Origin: Eriocheir sinensis
Taxonomy: Eukaryota > Arthropoda > Malacostraca > Decapoda > Varunidae
Assembly: GCF_024679095.1 (NCBI RefSeq)
Contig: NC_066535.1
Coordinates: forward strand, 7,003,121-7,067,120
DNA length: 64,000 nucleotides
Direction: 5' to 3'
Below the pieces are notes generated by a model. That model was not told where the DNA came from, made no database searches, and was given only the letters and a program-made list of their open reading frames with translations. Position numbers and translations under genes: made by a program. This document shows, piece by piece, positions 12,474 through 35,480 of this stretch. The first letter of the stretch is position 1; each line of letters starts with the position of its first letter.

Positions 12474-13335
12474 CTAAAGAAATATATTTACAAGTTCCCA
12501 AGTATTCAACAAGTGCCTCACTAAGCAAATAGTCGGCGTTTTTTTTTCGCTGAATTTGCTTATCACTCTCTCGACTAAAATGGGGATATCATAGTGGACA
12601 CAGAGGAGGGCAAGTCCGTTCAGGCGCTCTTGGCCGACGGTACTTCTCAGATACGTTTTCAGCCTTTTCAATGCTAAGAAAGACCTCTCGGGTTCCGCGT
12701 TGGAGACTGGAAGCGTCAACAGAATTTTCAAGAGAATGGCGAGATTGGGGAACATGCTGGTGCTGGCGTGTGCCTGGGCTTCTTTGATAGTTTGGAAGAC
12801 CGGAACAGATAATGCCCAGCGCTCCGCTTCCGCCTTCACGAGTGTCAGGTATTCGATGTCGAGCTCGTAGAGCTTCGCGCCGCTTGAACCACAGCCGGAA
12901 AATCCGTTCCGGGGCCTTTGAGAAGTTGCTTGAGCTGAAGTGCGACAGGCACTGTGTCGTCGACGAACCGACTCTTCAACTCAGCCAAGACGTGGTCCAC
13001 GAACGGAATGTGCACCGCCCGGCGGTAGTAGGTACTCCTCAGCATTCTCGCCCGGAACATTTGATCGCTGGGTCTGTCGTCCACAGAGTCGTGGCACAGA
13101 GATGGTGTCATGCGATGACCCCACCTCGACCAAAAACTCTTCCCCTTTCATAAACACGTCGTGAAAATAATTCTCCGTGTCTGCTCTGAACGTGGCAAAA
13201 ATGGTCTCGATGCCACGAATCGTGGCATAGGCTGACACCAGAGGTCGCCATCTTTTCTCTGAAGAGTTCGGCTCGGCTCGAGAGTATGCACCAATACAGG
13301 GCCGAGAGAATACAGGGTCCACGCACGCGCACCTT
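12474..13335 (-). pseudogene. Decayed hAT-family transposase
   Basis: The 3' part (12839-12474) encodes a hAT C-terminal dimerisation region, with LLTLPVSNAEPERSFLALKR and RLNGLALLCVHYDIP as clear landmarks. Upstream pieces in other frames (13111-12845, 13322-12981, 13332-13108) continue the same protein, for example HVLAELKSRFVDD and KMATSGVSLCHDS. At least two frameshifts are needed, one near 12885, so it cannot be made as one product. Its closest relatives are probably the zinc-finger MYM-type/hAT proteins common in arthropods. Confidence 0.75.
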
Positions 13336-13374
13336 AAGCCGATGAGGGCGGGGCTAGAGCTGTGACGTCACAGA

Positions 13375-13830
13375 GTGCGGGTTGCTCTCTCCCCTACCCC
13401 CTCCCCCTCTCTCAGGCTTCTCTCTCTCTCTCTCTCACCTGCGGCCCACAGGGTGCGGGTTGCTCTCTCCCCTACCCCCTACCCCTCTCTCAGGCTTCTC
13501 TCTCTCACCTGCAGCATATTACCACACTAATATTGTATGTAATCCAATTCTGACTGACTTTGAGGCTTATGTATTGCGGGTGGCTCTCTCCCCCACCCCC
13601 TTCCCCTCCCTCAGGCTGGTATCTCTCTCTCTCTCACCTGCAGCATAATACCACACTAATATTGTATGTAATCCAGTTCTTGCTGACGACTTTGAGGCTT
13701 ATTTTTTGCGGGTGGCTCTTTGCCCACCCCTCCCCTCTCTATGGCTTCTCTCTCTCTCTCTCTCTCTCTCTCTCGCCTGCAGCATAATACCACACTAATA
13801 TTGTAAGTAATAAAATTCTTATTGATGACC
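13375..13830. repeat. Minisatellite of about 77-130-bp units
   Basis: Four head-to-tail units, each starting TGCGGGT(T/G)GCTCT, passing through a variable (CT)n and CACCTGC(A/G)G, then (in the last three) AATACCACACTAATATTG and GACTTTGAGGCTTAT. Starts are near 13375, 13452, 13573 and 13704. Length differences come from the CT run, and the first unit lacks the distal half. Confidence 0.85.
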
Positions 13831-14209
13831 TTGATACTTTTTTACAGTATATATTATGAGAATATGCTGTCAGTTGACATTCTCACTGCACAAAGGATAT
13901 GAAAGTGGTAGGGGACTAGGGGTCACATTTAATGATACCACTATCAAAAGTAACAAAACACTGGTGCATACTTCGGAAAAGGCATAATAATATGTTAGGA
14001 GCAACATCAGTGCATACTATTACAGTTCACAGACAATTCATCAGTATTCTTATGTCCTCATAACTTTTCATCCTGACCAATCAGGATCTTCCTTTTGTTT
14101 TTCTTTGCTGTCTTACTGTCATGCTTTGGCATGACAGTGGCGCACAGCCGCACACCCCGCCACGGTTGAACCCAGACTGGCCGCGGCAGCCACCTCGGAC
14201 TCTTCCCTG

Positions 14210-14385
14210 CACGCACCCTGTGACGTCACGACCTGCGCGGCCCGGTGGAGTTTTGGTGGCTCCTTGCGCGGACCCTGTATTCTCTCGGCCCTGCACCAAT
14301 ATACACTCCACTACAACCAGTCCAACGAGAAAGCGGGGATCACGTATGGTGATGAGGAGCCCAGCGGTGTCAAGTTGCATGTGAG
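14210..14385. mobile_element. Partial inverted copy of the hAT element end
   Basis: GGACCCTGTATTCTCTCGG at about 14270 is the exact complement of sequence at 13300-13320, and GTGACGTCAC occurs close to both. The two pieces flank the minisatellite in opposite orientations. Confidence 0.55.
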
Positions 14386-14551
14386 GAATGAGATCACAAA
14401 GACTTTTTCCTAGGCCTTTAAATCTTGCTCTATAAATTCAATATACGATTCCGTATCTTAAATACTTAAAATAAACAAAGAAAATCCTGAGTTCTCCAGA
14501 AATGCAACAGAAAGGTTTTCGTTTGACTCAGAAAGTGGACATTTTAGCAAA

Positions 14552-14725
14552 TGTGTGTGTGTGTGTGTGTGTGTGTGGGGGGGGGGGGGGAGTCGTCCGA
14601 TTGTTAGATGAGTGCGGGGCCCATAAGAGCGCGGGGCCCTGAGCACGTGCCCGTTGTACCCTGGCCCTGCAGGAGTGAAAAATTACTTCAGACACCGAAA
14701 AAAAAAAAAAAAAAAAAAAAAAATC
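14552..14725. repeat. (TG)n, G-run and poly-A tracts
   Basis: A (TG)n tract of about 26 bases passes into a G-run (14578-14591). A poly-A tract of about 25 bases follows at 14699-14723. No gene is seen from 14386 to 14860. Confidence 0.8.
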
Positions 14726-15064
14726 TTCCCTGTGCATCCCGTCCACCTCCGCATAGCAAAGCCCAAGGAACCTATAGAGGTATAGGGTATCTTAAATATA
14801 TTTTGTTTTCTAAATTCATGGGTATCTCAAATATTTAGTTATCCTAGTATTTTTTTGGGGGGGGAGGGGGAGCCCCGGGCCATCTGGCTCCCCCCCCTGT
14901 ATCCGCGCCTGCATATGCCTACAGCCGATGACATATTCCGTATTATAGTTGCAGCACATCATAAGAGAGTCAGTTCTGTACCCACTATCTGCATACACTC
15001 GGGATTTTCTGGGGGGACAGAGATTTGCCCCCCCCCATGTATCCGCCCCTGGCTCCCACACGAC

Positions 15065-15230
15065 CTCTGCGTGTGACGAAACACATGAGAAATTAATTCA
15101 TACATGGAAAGGTTTTGCCGGCGCCGGGGATCGAACCCGCGACCAGAAAGATGGGAGAGTCACTCCTTAACCAGTTGGCCAAAGAGGTACCCCCACTCGC
15201 AGAGTGAGTTATGGGAGGCTCGCCCATCAG
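15065..15230 (-). mobile_element. tRNA-derived SINE, family 2
   Basis: On the minus strand the sequence has an A-box-like TGGCCAACTGGTTAAGGAG and a B-box GGTTCGATCCC, followed by CGGCGCCGGCAAAACC. The tRNA-like part is not followed by a proper acceptor stem, and the post-B-box body is shared with the plus-strand copy at 34663-34800, so it is a SINE and not a tRNA gene. Confidence 0.65.
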
Positions 15231-15971
15231 GAGAGTCAGCTGCACTACACATACACACGCAATATAAGAGGGAGAGTTGTAGACAATATATGTTGTTGCA
15301 GGAGACACATACATGTAAATTGGCAAGCTGTATGGCAACCCCCCAGAAGCTTTTTTGGTACAGCACAATAAAGTGCATCATGGGGCAGTCACTTCTCAAA
15401 GTACGAGAAATTAATCTGTGCAAAAACTATCTTACCTGTGTTCTCTTTACCTTGCAATACATACATACACTGATGTTTATAGGTCCCATTCACAACACTT
15501 TTCACTTTTCTTTTTCACAAATCTTTTTGTCTGTTCCTCACTACTCATTAACCTATGATAAATTATCCATATATTGTACAGTATATGAACCAGACATACC
15601 CAAATTTCTTTAAATATCTCAATACACTTACTTGCCCCTCTCTTCCCAATAAGTCTGTCACTAGTGCCTGATAGTCCACTGCCTCTGATTACACATTCCA
15701 AAGAAAGAAATTTAATAATTCCTATCTGGGGATGCATTTATTCCTTACAGCAGGCCAAACTATTCTTTTGTATAAATTCTTAACTTAATATCTCAACTCT
15801 GAGCCTCCTTGTCAATGTCTTTAATCAACTTTATTGCTTTTTCATATTTTCTTTGTGCATATCCTTTATAATAAACAATCCATTAATACTGTGCATCCTG
15901 TATCATGCACACTGTCATTATGAACATTAACACACAACACCCTTATGTACAATTCCTTGATGGATTAGATA
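15231..15971. other. TMEM242 3' flank
   Basis: No coding signal. On the minus strand AATAAAG occurs at about 15829-15834, some 140 bases past the TMEM242 stop, and AATAAA again near 15737; either could be its polyadenylation signal. Confidence 0.45.
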
Positions 15972-17518
15972 TCATTGCTGTTTGTCTGCTGCCTCAGGTG
16001 TTTCCTTTAGTCCTTGTTTCTTCCTCTCATCTTCTGTAATAATGTACTGCAAGAGGTCTGTCAGACCACTAAACTCTGTCCTGGACTGAGGAGGATCATT
16101 CTTTGGAATCCTGGGAAGAACACTTCCGGCCTTCATTCGGAAATCTTTCAGCTGAAATAGGAAATTATAAACTGAAAATTCATTGTTATTTTACCAATAT
16201 TCATTCAGAATGATGAATTTCTTTCAGGTGTATTACTTTACTTACTTTAGTAAATCAAGTATAAATGAAAGAAATTAACACGTTAAATTATTATTACCAG
16301 TGGCATTAGCTAACCCAACCAGAAGCAGGTTCAGTAAAAGAAAAGCCCCTTTTTTTTGTTCTCCAAATATTTTGATGACATATTCCTGCCAAAACCCTAG
16401 TCTACTCTACTTTCATTTTCCATGACCAATTTCTTAATGAATTATATATAAAGCTTAAAGATAATGCTGATAAGAGATTAGCCTGTAACCCAGATCCTTT
16501 TGATGGCTTCTATAAATTGGTATTTTATTACCAGTCCTCTGGCACTTACCTTTTACTGAGGTAACTTTCATAATTATTATATTACACAGTTACTCAGTAG
16601 ATTCTAATACTCTCCAAAAATTACCAGAACGTTCATGAGACTAAACTGCTGGCAAGGGTGACAATATTTCATCAATGGAACTTCCTTTTAACTTTCTGGT
16701 ACATTACCCATACTGCAACCGAAGCTTGCTCACTTATTACTTACGTAATTCCTCCTTACAACTAGAGCCAGTTACTAATTTTTTTTTTTTATGATTATGA
16801 ACATTTACTTTTTAATATGAATTAATCAGGTGTAAACATATCACATGGCAGGTGAAGATATGAATTGCAAATGACATACTTAGAGAAAGTTGGAAGCTCT
16901 TCTGCCGTGGCCATCCCCTGGTGGGAGCTACTAGGAGCAGGCGTCGATGAAATGATGAGTGATGATGATGATGATGATATGTTAAATGTGTCAGGATACT
17001 ACATACTACACAGCTAAACAACTTTCAGGATGATCACTTACATCTTTAGCACCAGAGAGTTTCCAGATTGAGAAACAAAACACTGAAAAGCCTGCAACAG
17101 CATACAGTGAACCCCAGCCCAGAGCTCTGAGGGCAAGGGCACCTCCTGCCTCATGCAGCTCCCGGGCTCCCATGATGCCCTTGTTGAACATGTTGGGATC
17201 CTTCTTTTTGGCCATACCAAGTGTCATGCCAAATCCACCCAGCATTGAGACTCCAGCAACCCCTGTCAGGAATGCTGCAGCTGGGGACAAATGTGCAGTA
17301 GTCAGTTGATAAATATTAAAATATATACAATGAAAACATGTTTTGAAAATCATGAAGCTTTTATATTGAAAGAAATTATAAATATAATTTTTCAAAAGAT
17401 TGCCTTCTTCCCTATTACAATGATTTTTTTGTCCTCTTTATAAGACCTGTCGGTTCTTCTCTGCATACTTACCTTGATATTTGAACTTTTCAGGCTCTTT
17501 TTGTGTAGCATCAGTCAT
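15972..17518 (-). CDS. TMEM242: TMEM242, mitochondrial ATP-synthase assembly factor
   Basis: Three coding exons on the minus strand, 17518-17473, 17280-17042 and 16151-15972, join in frame to 154 residues (human about 141). All four splice sites are canonical. The middle exon holds both membrane segments: FLTGVAGVSMLGGFGMTLGM, then, after the conserved MAKKKDP and LALRALGWGSLYA motifs, AVAGFSVFCFSIWKL. The last exon has the conserved (N/K)DFR-K and PRIPKN stretch and a charged tail. In human cells TMEM242 is an inner-membrane protein that, with TMEM70, helps assemble the c-ring of ATP synthase and contacts complex I assembly factors; that role is inferred here from homology. The start codon opens exon 1 and nothing hydrophobic lies upstream. 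No cleavable presequence is obvious. Confidence 0.93.
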
Positions 17519-18494
17519 GTTGGTGTCCTTGATGATTTACATTACTTCTTATCACTCAGGAGATTCTAATTTCATCTCCACTTCCTGTTCTCTTCAAATG
17601 AAAGCCTGGGATGGTTGACCATGGATCAGCGAAGAATTAGGAAGCATCATATCATGGTGGTCCTGCAGCACTGCTGCAAAGAACGTTTTGTGTATCTATC
17701 ATGTATGTATCTATTTGGCCGAGATATTTAGGAAGCAAGCTACACATGTGGGATCCAATCTCTAAATTTCAGTTTACCTAGTTTAGTTTTAAAATCATGA
17801 ATAGTTTTTGCTTAAACTATCTAGCTCTTGTGTGTTGTGAATATTTGTACCCCATATACTCTTTGTCTTTTCACCTCACTGAACATTTGGGTACAGTTTG
17901 CAATCAGGGATCATTGGAGTAAATAGATGTTTCATGTTCATTGGGGTTAAAAAACAACAACACTCATTGGGATAAAAAGACACTTAGCATACCGTAGGTT
18001 GTCACAGGGGTGGAGGTGTGCAGGCCATGGAACCACACCCTCCTGAGCCCCAAAGGTTCAGTTTGCTACTATATGATGGTATGCCTCTAGGATTGGGAGT
18101 GGGGATCCTGCCGTGCTTGCTAGACTTGGGTGAGGTTGTTGTGTGCTTGAGGATTTGGCAGGAGATGGCAGGGCTGAACGAGTCACTGCTCAGTTGATCT
18201 TCTGGTGTTGGCCTTGAATGTGAAGCTTGGCCAAAGAGGCTTTGATGGTGATGCGGAAAGAGTGAAACGTGTGTTTATCCTTCCTTGCCGGTGATTTTAG
18301 AAGGCAGTGTATCACTCCAGCAGCAGTAGACGACAAATCGCTTAGCCAAGACCAAGATCATAAGGCAAGATGTAAACACGTGCGTTGCCAAATTGTCGTA
18401 CTCACCTCATTCTATTTGCCAATATACATAAATTTACATATTAATGCAGACCACACAGACCCTATGGTCCAGACTAAGATGATCTTTCCTTAAA
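17519..18494. other. Upstream of TMEM242, includes a LINE remnant
   Basis: Contains the presumed TMEM242 promoter; no core element is clear. About 17750-17900 (minus) matches the LINE 3' end at 295-640 through TTAAAATCATGAAT and TTTACCTAG. The rest (17930-18490) is unassigned. Confidence 0.4.
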
Positions 18495-18660
18495 AGTAAG
18501 TGATTTTACATAAATCAAATGGCTCCAAAACTTTGCATTTCTACTTTAGTAAATTTTAAGTTGAAGTGTCGGTCGTGCTTGTTTTTAAAGGAGTCAGTCG
18601 TGTTGCACCGGACCACTGAAGGTGGGGAATAATTCCATTCAAGATATACAGTTATAATTA
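18495..18660 (-). mobile_element. LINE family B tail fragment
   Basis: Minus-strand copy of the segment at 10840-11015: the CAGTGGTCC, GACTCCTTTAAAAACAAG and AGTAGAAATGCAA blocks are all shared in order. Degenerate. Confidence 0.6.
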
Positions 18661-18779
18661 CTGAAGTTATTGATTTTATATTTTCTTTTCTGAGTTTGAA
18701 ACAACTCTACGTTCCTATAGCTGGTCTAATTATCGTATTCTCAAAGAGTTTATCGCACATCTGGGAGCGCTGATGTAAA

Positions 18780-19078
18780 CACGTGCGTTGTGGAGGCCGC
18801 TGCTGCTTGATGTAGGTGCTGCTTCCTTAAGGTAAAAATTTTGGGGGCACACGCTATAGCTGCGCGTAGCCTCGGTGCTCATCTCCGTGCCATTAGCTCT
18901 TGAGGTGAGTAAGTGAGAACCCCATAACCCCGGGACGCAGGGTTTCCTTAGGTACCCATCTTTCAACCACACCGCAAGGGAGACTGAACAGCTGAGTGGC
19001 CTGTACACCAACTGTCCAGGCTGGGAATCGAACCCCGGTCCTTGGATTCATAGCTAGACACACTAACCACGGTATTAT
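18780..19078 (-). mobile_element. tRNA-derived SINE, family 3
   Basis: On the minus strand, GGTTAGTGTGTCTAGC and GGGGTTCGATTCCC form tRNA-like A- and B-boxes, followed by a body ending in GGGTACCTAAGGAAACCC and a GATGAGCACCGAGGC block. A diverged copy in the same orientation lies at 60120-60420. Confidence 0.6.
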
Positions 19079-19084
19079 TCCAGA

Positions 19085-21985
19085 AGTACGTCCGTCTCAC
19101 TGCGAGGGACACTTTACCAAATTCTGGAAAAGGCTGGAAATCAAAGAAACGGAACCCTAATCACCGGAGACTTCAGTTTGCTTAATATGGACTGGGACAC
19201 AAACTACTCCTACACCAGAAAACTCTCTTGAACAAAAGTTCCTTGATGCCATGAGTGATGCCCTCCTAACACAACACATCAACGAACCCACCTGTGTAAG
19301 AGGCAACCACAGACCAAGCACTCTAGACCTCGTTCTGACCAGTGATCTACAATCCATCGAAAACATTAATTATTTGAGCCCCTTAGGAAAAAGTGACCAC
19401 TGTGTTGTCTCTTTTGACTATGTTTACCCATGCAAGACAAAAATGAACACTGAAAGGAAAAACTTAGATTACTTCTAAGGAAACTATTTGGCCTTCAAAG
19501 AGAAACTGAAGGAGATAAAGTTGGATACACATTTACAATACTTTAACACTGATGTAATTGCTTACACCATTCAGGAAATCTTACAAGAAGGAATAGAAGA
19601 GTTTATACCTAAAAGGAAGCAAGTGGAAAATGAGAAAGACCAACAGCCTTGGTTCAACAACCTTGCCGAGAGAGCGGTCAGGAAGAAACATTTTGCCTGG
19701 AAATGTTAGATACCTTGCGACCAAATGTGGACGAACCCACCAAGACTACATCAGACAGAGACGCCTGCACCAAGACACTCAGAAAAGTGCGAAAAGATTA
19801 TGAGCAAAAACTTTTGAAGAGGAGAAATGTAATAAATGGATCAAAGAACATGATGAAAGGCTAGTAAAAAGCAACAACGAACTCACTTCGGACAACCTGG
19901 ACACAGCAAATGAATTGAACACCTTTTTCAAGTCTGTGTTCACAAAGGAGGATGACCAAATGGAACTTCTACTAAATGAATCTGCCCCCCCTCCTGTATG
20001 GAGTAGACACACCACAACCAATCACCACCAGCGTAGTTGATGGACACACGATTAACGTAGACATAATCCACATAGGTGGAGATACAGTTAAAGCAAAGTT
20101 AAAAACCCAAAACGAATGCAAAACTCCAGGACCAGACAACCTCCACTCAAAACTGCTGAAAGAACTATCAGAAGAGCTTTGCTGCCCACTCACCATACTG
20201 TACAATAAATCCATACAAACAGCCACTGTACCTAAGTTATGAAAAGAAGCCATAGTGTCCCCAATACACAAAAAGGGATCTAAGAGCCAAGCAAAAAATT
20301 ACAGACCTATAAGCCTCACAATTATTTTATGCAAGATTTTAGAAGAAATAGACAGAGACACATTGATAACAACCAATTATGAAGAAAAACAAACCCTATG
20401 TGATAATCAACATGGGTTTAGAGCAGTGTTTCTTAAACTTTTTTGTGCAGCGGACCCCTTTTATTAAAATTACTCATGTAGCGGACCCTTTATTATTATA
20501 ATTTTCCTCTTGAGTTTGAAAGTGTTTGCAGGTCATAATATACTGAAATTACAACTGAATTATTTATTACTGGCTTATCTTCAAAATAAATGTTTATATT
20601 TTGCTTAACATAATTTCCATCCCAATGTGACTTAGCCACTGTAAAAAGCCATCAGGATTTGGTGCTACAAAAATAGGAATTTATGACGTTTTGGCCGAAA
20701 ATTTGACTGAAATCGATATTAAAAATTATCCTGCGGACCCCTTGGAACATTCCACGGACCCCTGGGGGTCCGCGGACCACACTTTAAGAAACACTGGTTT
20801 AGAGAAGCAAGATCCTGCCTTTCAACTTTATTAACGGCAATCACTGACTGGTTAGACATGCATGACAACAACCACCCATTTGATGTAATCTATTTTGATT
20901 TTGAAAAAGCTTTTGACACCGTGCCACGCAAGAAACTCATCCACAAGCTCTATCAAACTGGTGTAAAGGGACACGTGCTCATCTGGACTGAAGACTTCCT
21001 CGTAAACAGAGTCCAGAAGGTGAGGGTGAATGGAGCCTAGTCTGATCCAGCCGGGGTAACCAGCGGAGTTCCCCAGGGCTATGTACTGGGACCCTTGCTC
21101 CTCCTAATTTACATAAATGACCTCCCCATCAACATTACTTCTCAATGCAAACTCTTTGCAGACAACACAGTTATATGGCAAAAGCAGCACAATTGCAGAA
21201 AAGAACATCATACAAGCAGACATCAACAAACTGATGGAATGGTCCAAAACATGGCTGCTGAGATTTAACATCCCCAAATGTAAAGTGATGCATATTGGCC
21301 ACCAAAATGATAGACACCCTTACAATATGGAAGGCATTTACATCAAACAAGTAGCAGAAGAAAAGGATCTGGGTGTTCTGTTCACAGAAAATCTAAAATT
21401 TACACCACATTGAAAATATAATATCAAAAGCAAATATCATGTTAGGCCTCAAACGTACTTTCAGGCACTGGACTTAGGAAGGTTTTGCCAGTTTGTACAG
21501 AAAATACATACGTCCCCACCTAGAATATGCAGTGCAAGTGTGGAGCCCCGAAGGTAGAGTGAACATCAATAGAATAAAAAAGTCCAAAGAAGAGCCACCA
21601 AGATTATTCCATCACTTAAGAACCACCCCTATGAAGAGCTGCTGAGAAGACTTAACATTCCCAAGCTGGAAGATAGGAGAGAGAGAGGGGACTTGATAGA
21701 ATTCTTCAAAATAATTAGTGACATTGAAAACATTGAAACACACACACTTCCAAACCACAAACACAACACAAAGTGGACACTCCAAACAAATATACAAACA
21801 AATGCAACAAACAAAACACAAACATAACACACTTTCACACACAGTTCGGTTGTAAATACATGGAACTCACTCCCAGAAAACAAAAGTTAATGCTACATCT
21901 ACAACATCATTCAAGAACAAATATGACAAACACAAAATACAGATGAATATGGAGACGGGCAGGATCTATGTAGATCATAGGTAAA
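19085..21985 (+). pseudogene. LINE with endonuclease and reverse transcriptase, broken
   Basis: Order on the plus strand: end of an endonuclease domain (GTLITGDFS, then LDLVLTSD and SDHCVVSF), a linker, and reverse transcriptase blocks (KNYRPISLT; FDFEKAFDTVPRKKL; TSGVPQGYVLGPLL; YINDLP), then a C-terminal tail to about 21985. The catalytic DD block reads FADN, so the usual aspartate pair is damaged. Several frameshifts and stops are present, and a 373-bp hAT-type element sits between the fingers and palm regions. It is a dead, nearly full-length-3' copy; Jockey- or CR1-like. Confidence 0.8.
20424..20796. mobile_element. Non-autonomous hAT-type element
   Basis: The element is 373 bp, with ends CAGTGTTTCTTAAA and the complementary TTTAAGAAACACTG. 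GTTTAGAG duplicates on both sides (20416-20423 and 20797-20804). A GCGGACCCCTT block appears near each end in inverted form. Removing it restores the reading frame of the host reverse transcriptase from QHGF to the following R-E-A-R-S, so it inserted after that LINE. Confidence 0.9.
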
Positions 21986-22211
21986 TCTCGTGGATTTTAT
22001 TGATAAGTCTTATTGGTAAGTCTTTATTCCATGTGAAGCACTTGTGCCCATACAACACTGCCATATTGCTTTGCCGTCGGAAAGCACTTGTTCAGTAATT
22101 ATTGACGCTAAGTATGTGATACATTTCACAGTGCATTATTGATTGTTGTCACTGGAGGTTGGTGGGCTTATTTCTGGAATTTTACCGGGATTTGTAGCTA
22201 TACTGCACCAC
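21986..22211 (+). promoter_or_regulatory. Probable BMS1 promoter and non-coding first exon
   Basis: The coding exon of BMS1 opens 11 bases after a strong acceptor (TTTCATTTCCAG, ending 22539), so an upstream untranslated exon is required. CACCAC followed by GTAAGC at 22212 is the only strong donor before the (TA)n tract. The first-exon assignment is inference. Confidence 0.4.
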
Positions 22212-22297
22212 GTAAGCAATGTTTCCTTTATATAAACCTATTACCATTCTTAGAGGTGATAGATAACAGTTTTACGGTGAAGATTACTATTTAGCAG

Positions 22298-22524
<227 letters not shown>

Positions 22525-22550
22525 TGTTTCATTTCCAGTACACTTGAACA

Positions 22551-34128
<11,578 letters not shown>

Positions 34129-34587
34129 AACTAATAGAGCACATGTTTTATACTGGTCTTGTACATGTGAAAAAACAAACAGGCATTGTTATACATAAAG
34201 TGTTTTAACTAAGAACTAGTATTTTGTTTCCTAGAGGCATGGTATTGTTGTATCTTATTGATTGACCGAAGGGACAAGAGCAGCAGGACAAGTCGTATTT
34301 AGGTATAGTGGACAGGAATGGAATTTGAGAAGCTGGAATTGGCACTATTTTTAGAGGGAAATTCCCATGAGGAAATGGTGTCAGAGACAACTTCTTTACA
34401 AATTATTAAAAAGTTATAGTGCATCATAATAAGACCATATTTTTCATACATTAATACTTATAGGTATCTCTGCACCATAAAGTAATAAGGTGTGTTATTG
34501 TAGTTGCTGATTATTATAACATTTATTCAGAGAAAAGGGCATCAGTGTATTAGTTTTGGTAGTAGTAGTATAGTTATTGTAGTGGTG
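34129..34587. other. BMS1 3' flank
   Basis: Presumed BMS1 3' UTR and intergenic DNA. I see no canonical AATAAA in the first 350 bases; ATTAAA at about 34405 is the best candidate polyadenylation signal. Confidence 0.4.
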
Positions 34588-34591
34588 GCAA

Positions 34592-34633
<42 letters not shown>

Positions 34634-34660
34634 CAGCAGTAGTAGTAGTAGTAGTAGTAT
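34588..34660. repeat. (AGT)n microsatellite
   Basis: About 24 trinucleotide units with two AGC variants. A shorter AGT run recurs at 34861-34870, at the 3' end of the adjacent SINE, suggesting that the SINE inserted into or carried the tract. Confidence 0.9.
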
Positions 34661-34662
34661 AG

Positions 34663-34800
34663 TGCCTGACCTGTTAGAGGGGAAAGCATCCCAAACTCTC
34701 TCTGAGAGTTGGGTTATAAGAAGTGGCTTTCCCATCTCGCTGGTCAAGGGTTCGATCCCCGGTGCTGGTGAAACCTTTTCTTGGTCTGGATTATTTTTTC
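34663..34800 (+). mobile_element. tRNA-derived SINE, family 2
   Basis: GGTCAAGGGTTCGATCCCCGG forms the B-box, followed by TGCTGGTGAAACC, as in the minus-strand copy at 15065-15230. The surrounding AGT runs may be part of the insertion site. Confidence 0.65.
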
Positions 34801-35159
34801 GTGTTTTCGTGACTCGCTGTACAGTACGTGGTTGTGTGGGTATATAACGGAGTGGTATATAGTAGTAGTAGGGAAAAATTGTAACAGTGGAAAACACAAA
34901 AAAGGACAGAAAAGGTAAATGCAAAGTAAAAGACGAAAGTAAGCAAAAGTGAAGAAAGTAAAGGAAAATAAAACAGAAAAGCAAAAGTCGGTGGAAGCAG
35001 AGTGTACATAAAAACAGAACCCAGTGTAGAGTGAAGTGTATGCGTGTGAGGAATGAAGTAATTAAGAGTGTGTAGTGAAATATCTAAGTGTGAAGAAGCA
35101 CCAATGAGGACCTAAGACGCGATACTAAGCGGGACAGCTCACAAGAAGAAGAAGACTCC

Positions 35160-35480
35160 TCCATTAGTGCGCCGTACAGAAGGCGTCGTTTGTTATTGTT
35201 GCCCTGCTAGAGCCTGACGCCCCCCGCTCCACGAGTCCTCCCGCACACGGCCACCCAGAGGCGCGGCATCACATAACAAGCGCTGCCGAATCGCCCGCAC
35301 CTCCAGGGCTGTAGGGGCCGTGGCTCCATGAATTGCCCTGCCCTCTGAAGCGCTGAGGAAGAAGTCTGAGGCGGGCGGGAGGGCGGCGCGCACACCCAGG
35401 CGGCCTGACGATGGCGAGCCCCAGCAGCGCCGCGGAGCCCCACGAGTATGAGGAAGTGCCGGAGGAAGTTGTGGTGAGGG
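35160..35480 (+). promoter_or_regulatory. CpG-rich promoter region of the Myb/SANT gene
   Basis: A sharp rise in GC and CpG content in otherwise AT-rich DNA, with GGCGGGCGGGAGGGCGGCG directly before the first coding exon. No TATA box is visible, which fits a housekeeping-type start. The exact transcription start is not known. Confidence 0.55.

Noticed and set aside
13375..13830. CRISPR-like repeat array
   Set aside because: Units are 77-130 bp head-to-tail without spacers, in a eukaryotic genome; it is a minisatellite.
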